Below are positions 13,001 to 25,333 of a stretch of 64,000 nucleotides of DNA, one piece after another. Origin of the DNA: Punica granatum (taxonomy: Eukaryota > Streptophyta > Magnoliopsida > Myrtales > Lythraceae); the NCBI RefSeq assembly GCF_007655135.1, contig NC_045130.1, positions 14,632,001-14,696,000 of the forward strand, given 5' to 3'. Below the pieces are notes generated by a model, which searched no databases, had not been told where the DNA came from, and was given only the letters and a program-made list of their open reading frames with translations. Position numbers and translations under genes: made by a program. Each line of letters begins with the position of its first letter. Positions within the stretch are counted from its first letter, which is position 1.

Positions 13001-13511
13001 GTATATGAATGCGTGTCACTGTACTTTTCGCTTCTCGGGCCTACCTCACTTCCTCTCCCTCCTTATCCCAGCCCAGCCTAGATTATTATTCCAACCCCCC
13101 TTTGGAAGTTCAAACAATAGACCAGAAGACCGTAAAATTGAGTTGGGGAGTGACCGAAGGCAAGGTGGCTCGAGTTGGGGCGATGCGGGTCGAGGTGGCT
13201 TGATTTTAGCCACTGCAGACATTGAATAGATTGCTGGCATGGTCTGCCACCATCGATAATCAAGCTTGGATCAAGATGACTTGCAGAGAGCCACTTTTGA
13301 CCGTCCATGGGTTCGAACTTCTTGGAGTGATGGAGATGGATTTTAGTGGTTATATCCAACCCATTTTCGCCCACAACCACAAGCTCTTCTATTATGGTTC
13401 CTGGTTTCTCACCATAATTATCTGGGATTGAGTCGCCACTTTGGCTGTACTCGCAGGCTGCGCGTTTCTTTTTTCTTTTTTAATCCATAAAAGAACTAAA
13501 AATGAAAAGAA

Positions 13512-14214
13512 GGGAAAAAGTACAAAAACCCACTTTGTGGTTTGAGCTCGAAACAAATTGAAACATGTAGTTTTTTTAGGGGACAAATAATACCATGTGG
13601 TTTATTTCGTGAGACATAATGAACCTTACCGTTGATTTTTCGTCACTTTTGGTCCTTAAACTTTTAACCTTTATTTTAAATTTGGTCCTAAAATTCGAAA
13701 AAAAAAAGGAGAAGGGACCGGGGCCGTCGGTCGGCGACCCCAACCCCACTACCAAGTCCGCATGCACTAACAAAGAATGTCGACAACCATGGAGGTGGGG
13801 TCGGGGCCACAGATTAACGGCCCCCACTCCCGAATCTACCGGGATCTCGAGTTCGAGATCCCGGTCTATTCAGGGGCTAAGGCCACTAATCGGCAACTCT
13901 GACCCCACCTTCGAGGTTTTCGATGTCCTCTATGGATATCAGCAACCTTGGTGGTGGGGTCGGGATCACCGACTGGCGGCCCAAGCCCTTTCTCCGTCCC
14001 CTCCCCCCAACTTCTTTCCTTAATTTTAAGATCAAATTGTAAAAAAGTTAAAAGTCTTAGAGTAATAATGAAAAAAGAAAAGTTTGAGGATCAAAAGTGA
14101 TGAAAAAATTAACGATGAGATTTATTATATCTCACGAAGTTATTTATCCTTAAAAAAATCACAAGATAGTTTGTCTCAAATTTAAATTATAAAGGGAGTT
14201 TTTGTATTTTTCTC
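13512..14214. mobile_element. Long-TIR foldback element with GC-rich core (Pack-MULE-like)
   Basis: Arms of roughly 200 bp (about 13512-13710 and 14005-14214) are inverse copies of each other. For example, 'tttttcgtcacttttggtcc' in the left arm has its inverse in 'ggatcaaaagtgatgaaaaa' in the right. Between them lies a sharply GC-richer core (13712-14000). Long inverted arms around an unrelated core are typical of Mutator-like foldback elements, which can carry gene fragments. The core matches no protein I recognise, and no convincing 9-bp target duplication was found. Confidence 0.55.
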
Positions 14215-14389
14215 ATAAAACAAAGGGCGAGCATCCACTTGTAATTGAGAGAATGAAGAGGGCATTTTCGTCAAAATGGGCCTCAGACACCAAAACCAGA
14301 GAAGATAAGGCAAATGTCCCCGGCACTGCGATAGAACAACAGTCCGACGTTGGACTTCCGAGTCTCATGTGAAAGTGCACTGCTCCTCT

Positions 14390-16213
14390 ATGCTGATTGA
14401 GCCTCGCAAGGTAAGCTTCCCTCTATTCGTCCTTTTGGGTGGGTGCGTTCTTGAAAAAGTAGCCCTTTTGGAGTGAAATTCGTTCATATGTGTGCAATTT
14501 CATTGCACTGTCGCTTCGATTGGCTTCCTCCTGAAGTTCTTATGCCATGAAACAGAGTATTTTAATCTTTCTGGGTAAGCTTAAGCCTAAAAAGACTGGC
14601 TTTAAGTCCGTGGTTTCGGCATTATGGTTATTAAAATCTTGAAAATTTCCCATTTTTGCTGAAGATTCGATAGAGTTGTGGTTGTCTGTTGCGCTCTTCG
14701 TTGGCACAATGCTCAAGTTAAATTTGTTGGTTCGACGGTGTCGGTTCTCTCTCACGAATGTCGTTACTTGGTCTATTCGGGGTTGGTTGGTGTCTCATGT
14801 TGCCTTGAGGGACCTGATGATTGCCTCACAAGTTGCATATTTGGAGTTGCAGCTCCCTAAACTATATAAAGAGTGGGTCCGTAGTGGATTGCGTTATGAG
14901 TTATTCGAGTTAGTAGTGTCAGCTGGCAATGGCTGTTGAGGACAGACTGTTGAGAGCATTCAGGATTAATCTGATTCGGTTCTAAATTATAAGCACATGA
15001 TGTTTTGTATCAGACGGTGTGGAAGTAGAAACTCATTTTTCCTAGTACATTCTTCAGATACAGCAAGTTGAATATTCATGCTCCAAATGGTGCTTAAAAC
15101 AATGGACAAGTATATTCTCTTGTAGTTGATGTTTGCCGCTTTTTATACATTATCCATAACAACTATGTGTGAATCAGAATTGGCGTAAATGACAATATGA
15201 ACTCTACCTATTTTCAGGAGGGGGACATGGAAAGCAATGGGAATCAGAATGGTGGGAGTATTATGTGGTTCTTCCGGGACAGGGGGTTTGATGATAAAAG
15301 CATAAATGAGATGCTGAAAAGGTGCAAGCGGCTCGAATCCGTGCAGAGGGAACAAGCCTCTGAGAATTGGGACTACTTGAAAAGCATAGGGATCCAAGAG
15401 AGGAAGCTCCCCCATGTTATCTCGAAGTGTCCCAAGATCCTTGCCTTGGGGCTTGACGATAAGCTTGTTCCCATGGTTCGGTGTCTTGGTACACTTGGGA
15501 CTAAACCGGACGAAGTCGCTTCATGCATTGCTAAGTTCCCTCACATATTGTCTCATAGCGTGGAGGAGAAGCTATGTCCACTCTTGGCCTTCTTTCAGGC
15601 TGTAGGGGTTCCTGAGAAGCAAATCGGGAAGATAATCCTGCTTAACCCAAGGCTCATCAGCTACAGCATTGAGTCTAAGCTGACAGAAATAGTAGACTTT
15701 CTCGCTGGTCTCGGCCTTGACAAAGAAGGAATGATCGGTAAAGTTTTGATGAGAAACCCATTCATCATGGGATACAGTGTCCAGAAGAGGCTTCACCCCA
15801 CTGCCGAGTTTCTAAAGTCGATTGGCCTGACGGACTCAAACATTAAAGCCGTAGTGATGAACTTCTCCGAAGTCTTGTCTAGAGATGTGAAGAAGATTCT
15901 CCAACCCAATTTCCAATATCTGAAAAGATGTGGGTTTAAGGACAGAGAGATAGTTTCTTTAGTGACTGGTTACCCTCCGATACTGATCAAGAGCATAAGG
16001 AACTCGTTGGAACCCAGGATCAGGTTCTTAACGGAAGTGATGAATAGGCAGCTTGATGAAGCTGCTGATTATCCTGATTTCTTTCGGCATGGCCTTAAAA
16101 AGAGAGTAGAGTTGCGGTACAAACTTTTGAGTCGGAAAGGTATAGTTTGTAGCTTGAGTGAGATGTTGGACTGTGACCACAAGAAATTCGTAATGAAGTT
16201 CGGTTTGATTTAA
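14390..16213 (+). CDS. MTERF6: mTERF family organellar gene-expression factor, MTERF6-like
   Basis: Two exons: 14390-14410 and 15218-16213, intron 14411-15217 (AAG|GTAAGC ... TTTTCAG|GAG), giving 338 aa. The short first exon encodes MLIEPRK in frame with exon 2. The ATG at 15227 has a stronger context (gacATGg) and would give 328 aa; either may be used. A minimal ATG-TGA lies just upstream of 14390. The protein is a chain of repeated helical mTERF motifs of about 35 residues (for example residues about 58-300, with recurring 'P.IL..S...L.P...FL...G'). mTERF proteins bind nucleic acid in chloroplasts and mitochondria; Arabidopsis MTERF6 (PDE191) acts in organellar tRNA/rRNA maturation. 'IMWFFRDRGFDD' near the N-terminus resembles that orthologue from memory. 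No obvious transit peptide is visible. Confidence 0.9.
14411..15217 (+). other. Phase-0 intron in the MTERF6-like gene
   Basis: Donor AAG|GTAAGC and acceptor CTATTTTCAG|GAG. The join keeps the reading frame open from the ATG at 14390, which decides between two alternative starts. No independent gene is recognised inside. Confidence 0.75.
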
Positions 16214-17211
16214 GGATCTATATCAGTTTCACAATATTATCAGCCTAACTTCATACTCATTGTATTGTATTGCGGTTTTGTATTATGTACTTTTCCCCCC
16301 TCTATTGTGCCGTGAGGTAACTTATTCTTGTCCGTGCCAGGCAGCGATCATCTCACGGCTCTACTGTGGTTTTTATTTACATTGCTTTTCTTTTATAATC
16401 TCATCCGGTAACGAGTAAGTTCTGATCTTCATGTTGAGGAGGAGAATCAATCTTTGCAGCCCGCATTTCTGAATGCTGTGTCTGCAGGCTCTGATGTCCT
16501 ACTCATAAAGACTCGATCCCTGTTCTGCAATAAACGCTACTGAAGATTGGTTAGTCGGACAACAGGGAAGTTGAATCTAGTTCGGTTTGATCTAGCGAGG
16601 AGACTGGGAAGAGAAATCTGTCACAGCAGTTTAGGGAATGAAACGAGTGAGTTTGTGATCTCATTCCCAACTGGATCATACTCTAAATTTTCTTTGATTC
16701 AATCCTGTGTTTCAATGTTTGTCGGGTGTGATCTTCTTACGCTCAAGCGTGGAAACTCTACTTTGCAGGTTGGGAATAAGAGATGCTTTCGTTCTTACCG
16801 AAAATGATGACAGCTTCTGTTCTTCGACGAACACACGTTTTACGGAAATTAAAAGCATACCGGAAAATTACTGAGAATGTCCGATTATGGATTCCTTTTA
16901 TTCCTCATTAAAGGGCATGAAAGCTTACTTCGAACGAGATTATATCTTAGGGGCCAAACTGAAATGAATGGAAAACTTTGGGGGCTTAAACTGAAACAAT
17001 GCATGCTGCCCGCCTGCGACAACCTAACCAGTCCAAAACCTTATGAAAACCTCCATCAGAAATTCAAAGCCTCCTGTCGAACGCAATCACCTCTCCCTAC
17101 TGCCACTAAGATCGTCTCTCCGGTCTCCTCTCGCAATTTCAGGGGAGGTTTGAGGATTAACCCTTGAAAGGTTCATCGGATTTTCTTGGGTTGATGTGAA
17201 TTTGTGCGGAA
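16214..17211. other. Spacer between MTERF6-like and small membrane protein genes
   Basis: The first few hundred bases are presumably the 3' UTR of the MTERF6-like gene. A pyrimidine-rich tract at about 17080-17150 looks like the 5' leader of the next gene. No other coding sequence is recognised. Confidence 0.4.
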
Positions 17212-18385
17212 ATGGAGGGAATGCAGAAATTCATCCGCGGGGTCTCAAAAGATGTGAAATTTGGGAATTCGGGTTCCTCCGAGAGTTCTTACTTAGGTGG
17301 GGAAGGAAGAGCCGTGGGAGTTGCCGCTGCTCTATCTGGTCCCGAGCCACCCGGTGTCCTTGTCACCAGAAATCCTCGGTATTCGCCTTTTCTTGGTTGT
17401 TCTTGATTTTGTCGGATTGGTTTACCAGCGCAGTTGTTTTGTAGTAGAATGCAAGGTGATGCCTGGAGCTGAAATTTTGGGAGTGATTGTTAGAAACTGA
17501 ATCTCCGGTTGCATCCTGCGGTCGTGTTCCACGTGCCGAGCCTGTATCAGTCGAAAAGAGTGTCTAAGCAGTGAACCTGCACTGTATGTGTTCGAAGCCA
17601 TAGGGGCATTGTACTTGTGCGAAAAAAGGTGCTTTTCATTGTGGTAGAACTTACTTGGCAGAGTAAATGATGGATTAAATAGTTCGGCGTTTGGAGATGT
17701 CGAACTTAAACGTGCTTAGGAATGTCTACTGGAGAAATTTCGGGATAGTTATAATTGCCATTGTCTTACTTCACGTCTGCATTGGAATTGTACGTGAATG
17801 AGCTCTTTGGATGGGGTTGGAGGAGAGAGAGAGGTTGGGATTAGGACTCTGCTATGTTAATTAGAGAGAGTTCAGATTCAGAGAGTTCGAGTTTTTCTAT
17901 CTGCAAGGACCTATTGAATTGCGAATACAAATGGCAATTCCACCGATATTTGATGCCACCCAACATTAAATCCTTGATGTCAACTTTCTTGAGACTGACT
18001 TGGATCGTAATTTGTTTGGTGTATATGTTTCCATGTTAGGAAGGTTATTTTTTATATCCTGCTGTGATATTTTGTGTTCTACATCTACTAGCCTCAGTCC
18101 TCTTGTTAATCGACCTCTCCTCCAGCAGATAAATAGTTATTGCCCTTTTAGTCGCTTGTTTATCCATTTTTCAACTGAGTGTCTCGTTAGTTAGATTGAC
18201 CAGAAGACATGAATGTTGATCCTGTGTTTGTTTTCTGTCAAAGTGGCAGTCAATCGGTATCACTATGGACGTGTTCGAAGCTCTGCGCGTTTTTCTTCGT
18301 GGCCGGCATTTTTGTTGGTTACACTCTGAAGCGACGCGTGCGAAGGTGGGCTTCCAGGCTTCTTAAGAGAATGAAAGACGATTAA
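17212..18385 (+). CDS. Uncharacterised 100-aa single-pass membrane protein
   Basis: A predicted two-exon gene: 17212-17378 and 18250-18385, intron 17379-18249 (CCTCG|GTATTC ... GTGGCAG|TCAATC, phase 2), total 303 bases with stop. The start has a strong context (gaaATGG). The N-terminal 60 residues are Gly/Ser/Pro-rich and soluble. Residues about 64-80 are a single hydrophobic segment (LCAFFFVAGIFVGYTL), followed by a strongly basic tail with KRRVRRW and RLLKRMKDD. This layout suggests a tail-anchored or single-pass protein with a short basic end, but the compartment cannot be read from the sequence. I do not recognise the family. Support comes from frame closure, splice signals and the sharp composition of the second exon; no homologue was checked. 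It lies between MTERF6-like and the convergent CSLD gene. Confidence 0.5.
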
Positions 18386-19179
18386 TTCTCTGCTCTGCTC
18401 GGCTGAAGGAGTCCAAGATTATGTTTCTCAACTTTACCTTCGGAGGCTTTTTCCGGCGTCACTTTCACCACGTAAGACCGATCATCATGTTTGGTGATAG
18501 AAAGCTGGCGAAACAATAGCAGGTTAATTTAATAGAGGAATTTCAGGGTTAAGTGGATGAGTTAATGTGCTTCTAAGATTAAAGTTGTCTTACCTTGGAT
18601 TGAAGCTCGTGAGGAGGTTATATAATGAAATCTTCTTCTTCATGTTCTATAAGTGATCATTGTTCGCTTCTGCTGCTTTTTTCTGTCAAATTTGTCGGCC
18701 AGACCTTCGGACAAGAGAAAATTGGGACAAGTCGATCATCGATGTATGTCCGCAAGATTACAGCTAACAAAAATGTATATAAAGAACACAAAGTACTGGA
18801 AGTTTTAAGCAGGTGCCGAGACCTCTATTGCACGTCGACAAATTAAAAAACAAAAAAAATTCTTCATGTGAAGACTGCCATAAATTCTTTCCCCTACTGA
18901 TCATAATCAGTCTTCGGACTCCTAAATCATCCGAAAATTTGCACTCCTAAATCATCCAAGAACCCTCAGGCCCAAGCAGATTTATCCTTCCCTGTGTTCA
19001 ATACCCGAAATCATAACAGCAATCAGCTTCCCTGTTCATGAACTGAAATGAATCCACCGATCTTCGTAAATGAATCTTCTGTTCCTAAAACTGTCCTTGT
19101 CTGGTAGCCTGAGATCATTGGAAGAAAGAACCATATTCACTTCAAGAGAGAGAACTTCAAACACTTCCTTTACGTCGGC
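18386..19179. other. Convergent 3' spacer
   Basis: Lies between the 3' ends of the small membrane protein gene (+) and the CSLD gene (-). It presumably contains both 3' UTRs. No coding sequence recognised. Confidence 0.45.
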
Positions 19180-22100
19180 TCATGGGAACTGGAAACCGCC
19201 TCCAACTGTTTCTGCTGTACCTCCCTTGGGTGGGTTGATGGCAATGTAAAGCAGTGAGATAGTTATCGCAATTAGACCAGACCACACGAACACAATAGTC
19301 GGAGTCTTCCCTCTTCTCCCCATCAGGCCCTTGGCGAAAGGGTACAAATGTGCCAGCACCCAGAAGCTGAAGAAAGCTCCTCCGACGAACTTACTCCACT
19401 TAGGAACCGTGCTGTAGATCTCCCTAGCGAATGCAAAGGCGATGGCGATGATGTTGATCATAGCGATAACGATTGGTGGGATCATGAGGGAGGTCCACTT
19501 CACGAGGTACAGATCTGCATAAATGTCATCGTCGTCTTCTCCTGTTGACTTGGAGGTCAAGGTGAAGGAGATCTCAATCCCGGCAATGACCTTCAGGAGG
19601 CCCTGGACCACTGCAGCCAGGTGGGAGCTTGTTCCGGAGATGAGCCAGAACTGCTCGTTCCTCCACCACTCCTCCAGGGCCACCCCGGACCATTTCACCT
19701 CAAGGACGGCAAGCATGATGAGGCAGATAGTGATGATCAACAAGTAGACGAGGAATGTGACATTCAAGGTCTGCACGATGAAGTTCCCGGAGAACAGGGA
19801 CAGGGCAGGAAGAAAGCAGTAGACAATGAGGAATATGGACGTAAAAGGGTAGATCCCAACGTTGAGATAGGCCAGGCGCTGGAGGAACTTGAGCTTCCGG
19901 GTGCCGAGGAAGGCATTGTTCCGGGAGAAGAAGATCTCAACTGATCCTGTGGCCCACCTCAGAACCTGGTGAAGCCGGTCTGTCAGGTTGATTGGAGCTG
20001 ACCCACGGAATGCGTCACGCTTGGTGACACAGTATATCGACCGCCACCCACGGTTGTGCATCCGATAGCCTGTCACGACATCCTCTGTCACGGAGCCATA
20101 AATCCAGCCAACACGATCGCCCCATTCGGTTTTGTCCTCGTACCTATCAAGAAGCATAGTGTATGATGAGTTTACATCAAAACTGGAAGAACTGTTTGAG
20201 CCAATCATGCTACATTTTTCACGCAGAAGTTTCATACCAACAGGATATGACAGATACGGCTTCTGCTACAACAGCGGCATCGAGTGGGTCTCGTGGGGCC
20301 CTGAGAAGGCCTGGTGGCCTCCCAAACTTCACTGCAGGATGATCTGCAAGAGGACGGCCTTGGAACTCAGCGATTGGGATGGACTCTGCCAGCAATGTGG
20401 AGTTTCCAAACCGCTTGGGCAGTAAATGCATATCAAGATCAGGATCGAACTCGGAAGCATTCAGGGCCTGCATCTCCGAATCGGTCTTGATGGTCTCCAA
20501 TTTCTTCGTATCCGGTGGATTGAAGCCGTATAGCGCGAACCGCCTGAACATGCATCCGGTGCCCACATACACAGGACCCTGCAAAGGTTCCCAGTTGTGA
20601 AGTTATGCACGATTGATCGATCAAATTCCTTTCTGAAGTGCGAAAACATAGAGCAAACCAACCTGCACACCATCGAGGGCACGCATGTTCCCATCGAAAA
20701 ACACGGTGTTGCGGTTGGCATATCGGTCAGAAGGATCGATACCCTCGAACCTTTGCGGGAATTGAATGTAGCATATGTCTTCACCGCCTCTGTCCATCAT
20801 AAAGCACATCCCTTCACGGATGGCCTTACAGTTGTAGATGTAGTGATCACAGTCAAGGTTGAGGATGAAAGGTCCATTGGACAGAATGGCAGATGCTCGT
20901 ACAAGAGCATTCATGGCTCCAGCTTTCTTGTTGTGGTCATATCCCGGCCGTTTCTCACGCGATACATACACGAACATGGGAAGCCTCGTGTCCACGTCCG
21001 TGAAGTCTATGAGCTTATCTTCTGCATTTCCCAGTAGAGGATCACAACTTGGGGGCTTCAGCATTACCTGTTTTGTTGTACCGGCAAAGCTTTAGGATCC
21101 AGATTGCATTTGATGCTGATGGTTTTGTTTGGAATTTCAATAGGAGAAGTTGGTATGCCTCCAAATCAAGCAGTCACTACAGAAAGGATTGAAATAACCG
21201 AGTTGGTGAGTACAATGTACCTGAAGAATTCCGGCATGGTCGCCTTTGCCGTGCTCGGGAGCTGAGACAGCCCAGGTGCCGGGCCAGTGTGTTCCATCGG
21301 CCATCCATGTGGCTTTCTGGACCTTGATGGGTTCGAGGGGGTCAGCTCCACTCTCCCTCAAGTGCTTCATCATCTTCATCTCCTCCCTCGCATTGAACGC
21401 GTCTGACCTCCTGCGGATCGAGTCAGGTAGCGCGTTGATCCTCACCTTGAACTCATCGTACTCCCTCTTCATCTTCCTCCGGTCCTTCACGAAGTCCGAC
21501 CGGCTCTTGTTCTTGGTCGGGTCAGTCTTCATGCTGAAGTAGGTTTCAGGGTTCCTCGGTTCAATGTCATGCTTCCGGCAGAAGGGTACCCACAGGTCCG
21601 CAAAGCTGGCCGCCTCTGCCATTGCCTCAAAGGTCAGCAGCGCACCACCATCGTCAGAGATGTAGCATGCAGTTTTCTCCACAGGGTAGTCGACGGCTAG
21701 GATGGACAGGATAGTATTGGCGGTAACAAGGGGCGGCTCCTTCTCCGGGTCGGCAGTGGAGACGAAGAGGTCGACACCAGGAAGGTCAGAGCGGCCGGTG
21801 GGGTTGGAGGGGGAGGGCGTGTCGAACTTGTCATGGAGGGCCTGAAGGTCAGTTGCTCGGTTCACTGGGCAGACCTTTGGGACCTGATCCAGGATCCACG
21901 AGAACGCGAACCACACCTCGCACACCACAGACATTCCCCACAGCCACACTGCGTCTTCGTTCGGGTGCACAATTCTCCAATGCAGAAAGAAAACCAAGAC
22001 CACTAGACGAACGACCATCAACAACCTGGTGATTTCAATCAAAAATTTATCGGGGCTTATCAGCTCGGCTCATTATAATGTTCCTTAACTGTGAAATGTT

Positions 22101-23461
22101 ATGCCGGTATATATTGCGATGATCATCGATATGTCTTACTTGTACGAGGAACCCTAACGGGATAATTTAGATCTCGGTAACTAGTTGCTAAAAAGATTGA
22201 AGCGATGAAAAATTTGAGGTGAACACCACTTTTAAGATGATCGAAATCCTGGAATTGTCCTACTTGGTTCTTTTAATTGTCACAACCACTCTTATTGTCT
22301 GCAGAAGAACTGTTCGTTTGTGAATAGCTAGCTACTGCGACATGTCCGTAAGCAGTATCATGAAAGTGCTTGCTGTTATGTGCAGGGAAATTCCCATAAA
22401 AACATACTATTATACCTGTAGGGGCTTATAATACCGGCAGGGATCGGAAGCTTCCGGCTGAGAGGTTTCCAGGGCTTATCAGCAGGGTCCATAATCCCTC
22501 CAGGAATGCCATCATCCCCATCATCACCGTACATATCGTCCTGGGGCCAGAAGGCGCTCCCGTATCCATACGTACCTTTGGTCTCAAAGAGCCATCGGTT
22601 GTGATCAAACTCCCCATTCTGGTTCTGCTTCATCATGGTCATGTTGTTGTTCCTGCTCTCCCCTGGTGGCAGCTGCAGCATTCCATTCGAGTACTCAATG
22701 TCATCATCATAGTCTGCCGACTTGTAAGGCTCCTTGCAACCAGGACATATCCCATTCTCTTTCTGCGCATCGAGATAGCAGTCCCTACAGATTTTGAACC
22801 TGGAGATGGAAGGCGGAGTTTTCATTCTTCGCAGGGGACTTTCATTTCCAGAATGTATTGGCTCTATGCGACAATGCATTAACCGACCAGAAGAAATCGA
22901 TGGAAAAGGAAAGACAAAGTGAAATCGCCATTGAACTTTCGATAATTGATCAAGCTGTCATTCCGATACGTACCGACATTCACAAGGTGTCACGTCCTGG
23001 CCCCGCTCATCCTTCATGATCTTGCCATCGCAAGCAGGCATGGCGCAGGTGGAGCCCTTGGAGCCGGCCATCTGGGGGTGGCAGACCTCGGAGTCGATGA
23101 CCTTATCCATGAGGTGCGCCCTGGTCACGCTGTTGAAACCTCCAGTGAAGAGCGAATTGGACACGTACTGCTCCTCGGCCTTGACAGCGACCGAGGAGTC
23201 CATAGGCTGGTTGTCTGGGGTGGGGGGGATGTGAACGGTGTAGTTCATGTAGTCGCCACTGCCCGCAATCTCCCCGGACATGTCAAGGTCCTCCCTGGAC
23301 AGGCTGACATACCGCCCGCTCGATGTCCTCCTTGCAAATTTCACTGTCTGCCCGCCTCGGGACCCGCTCCCGCTGCTGTTCTGGTGTTGGTGGTGGCTGG
23401 AGTTGCCCGAATCTCTGGGACTCCTAATCTTCTTGGACGGTTGGCTTGACAGCGAAGCCAT
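19180..23461 (-). CDS. CSLD4: Cellulose synthase-like protein D, CSLD1/CSLD4 type
   Basis: Six exons on the minus strand: 23461-22974, 22799-22416, 22025-21221, 21067-20663, 20578-20238, 20143-19180. All junctions are GT-AG and the total of 3387 bases gives 1128 aa. Order: a Ser/Gly-rich N-terminus, a CSLD-specific Cys-rich RING-like region ([28 protein letters not shown]), two N-terminal membrane spans, a GT2 catalytic domain with the conserved Asp motifs (SDDGGA, DCDHY, TEDVVTG) and QVLRW, then about six C-terminal spans ending in FQFP. CSLD proteins polymerise a beta-1,4-glucan at the plasma membrane or Golgi of tip-growing or dividing cells. The N-terminus and catalytic region are closest, from memory, to Arabidopsis CSLD4/CSLD1, which are needed for pollen tube growth. 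Nothing essential appears missing. Confidence 0.96.
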
Positions 23462-24285
23462 CTCCTGTTATACAATCTGCCTTATCGAACCTATGTAATG
23501 GCTTTAAACATGATACAAAATTTATGTCTTCTGCAACATCTGCATTCTCCCTCTAGTCTAATCTTCACCTCCGGGACATCGAGACTTTCATCGGAGCATA
23601 CACGAGCAGGACCCGAGCACGAGGATGGGTGCGGTCTGTTTTAGGAAGGCTAAATGGGTGCATTTGGATTAGAGTAGCAGTAGAAAAGGGGGGGAATCAT
23701 TGAAGGAGGAAGGGAGAGTTGTGTAGGGAAATGGGAAGCACGTAAAAGAAGGGAAGTTTAGGAGACCAAGTCAGAGATTGGCTTATTTTAGGATCTCTGT
23801 CCGTTTTTTGGTTTTAAAATATGTCTGTGGGGAGAGACGTTCGTGGAGATTTGATGATTTGCACATAATTTCCTAACAAAATCAAAGGAAATATTAGCTC
23901 GAGATGCAGTTGACAAGCCGCGGTTCATATTCAATTTTTTTTTAAAACATCCCGTGACGAAGATTAAGCTAACGATTGAACATGTTATAATCTGAAAACA
24001 ATAAAGAAAATAATGTCATTGATAGGACGAAGAAGATATTCTTCCCACGTTGTGTCTCGTTTGTTATAATGTTCATGACAAGCATTTAGAAACATAAATG
24101 GAAAGAATAATAGATTATTCAAGGCCTTCCCAACTAAATCAAAAGAAGGTACAGTATAATGGCGTACGCTCTTACTTATTGATTCACGAGTAAATTCGAT
24201 ATTTAGTGAGATTACTTGTACCATTTTATTAATTATTTATAATTTTTCTTTTATTATACTAGGTATTTGGGCCTTTTTTATGATT
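23462..24285. other. CSLD upstream region
   Basis: Contains the CSLD 5' leader and promoter on the minus strand. No unambiguous TATA box was identified. The purine-rich plus strand at 23670-23770 means a pyrimidine-rich leader or promoter for CSLD. Beyond about 23900 it becomes AT-rich with no gene. Confidence 0.4.
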
Positions 24286-24474
24286 GAAAAAATTCGCTCA
24301 TGAGAATATATGAGAAGAGGATATAAAAAATAAAATAATAAAAAGGGTTTATATGTATGGGAGATCATTGCATGCCTTTTTTATTATCGGGAAAAAAATC
24401 GTGCTTGAGAATATATGGAAAGAGGATATAAAAAATAAAAAAAGGGTTTATATGTATAGGAGATCATTGCTTGC
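24286..24474. repeat. Tandem repeat, about 105-bp period, two units
   Basis: 'gagaatatatg...agaggatataaaaaat' followed by 'gggtttatatgtat' and 'ggagatcattgc' occurs twice in succession, near 24302-24378 and 24400-24474, with small differences. Confidence 0.7.
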
Positions 24475-25333
24475 CTTGTCTGACTTTTAATTTTTCTTTT
24501 AATAAGCAATATGAAGAAAGAAATAAAAATACGAACGTCATCGATGTGGCACTTGTCTTCCTCTACGTTATGAAATGCTTTCTCATTAATGAAACAAACT
24601 ATTAAAATAATTTGTTTAAAGGATTAAGAGAGATGATTAAAATAAAATATTACATATATCTCATATCATTTCTTATTATGATACATGCACTTATTGTAAT
24701 ATAAAAATAAAATTTAAAATTTTGAAATAAGGATGTCCTAGAAATTCATATTTAAAAAATGTGCAATCAAATTTTGATAAATGTGCGATGACATTTGATT
24801 TCGTAATTAAATTCTATTCCATTCTTCTCTTAATTTGACAACATAATCATTATTATTTTATCTTTTTCTTTCATTTAATAACACTAATCATATATATTTT
24901 TTCTGACTATTATTACAATCAATTTTTAATAATAAATTTCTCATTTATTTTTACATATACATGTGTGTGTGAGAGAGAGATGTTGCTCCCCTCAATCCGA
25001 TTATGCCGAATCACTCATAGCAGGCACATTTGTAATTATACAAAACATCCGGGCCACTTTAAAAGTCAGTGGCATTCGGAGCCTTTTTCTTTAAAAATTC
25101 TCGGAGGAAAAGTAATTTCTCTATATATATACTTATTTGTCTTTTTCTTCCATTTAATAATAAATTATCATATTTAATTTTAACTAAGTATTATTATAAC
25201 TAATTTTTTAATAATAAATTCTCCATATCCTATTGCATTTTTTTTTCTCTAGTGACTGAAGTGAAGTGGAATTGGATTTCTACTCCAAAACCAAATGAAC
25301 CCTATGATTAAATAAATGTACAATGCATAGTAA
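24475..25333. other. AT-rich intergenic DNA
   Basis: No gene seen. Related phrases around 'ttaataataaatt' recur near 24925 and 25205, suggesting old duplicated repeat sequence. Confidence 0.35.

Noticed and set aside
13046..13431. Overlapping open frames of up to 100 codons on both strands in a GC-richer patch.
   Set aside because: Open on both strands without a family match; this fits repeat-derived GC-rich DNA better than a gene.
22946..23449. A 167-codon open frame antisense to CSLD exon 1, and other long antisense frames across CSLD (for example 20597-21037).
   Set aside because: They mirror GC-rich, strongly coding exons and show no protein family; the sense strand is unambiguous CSLD.
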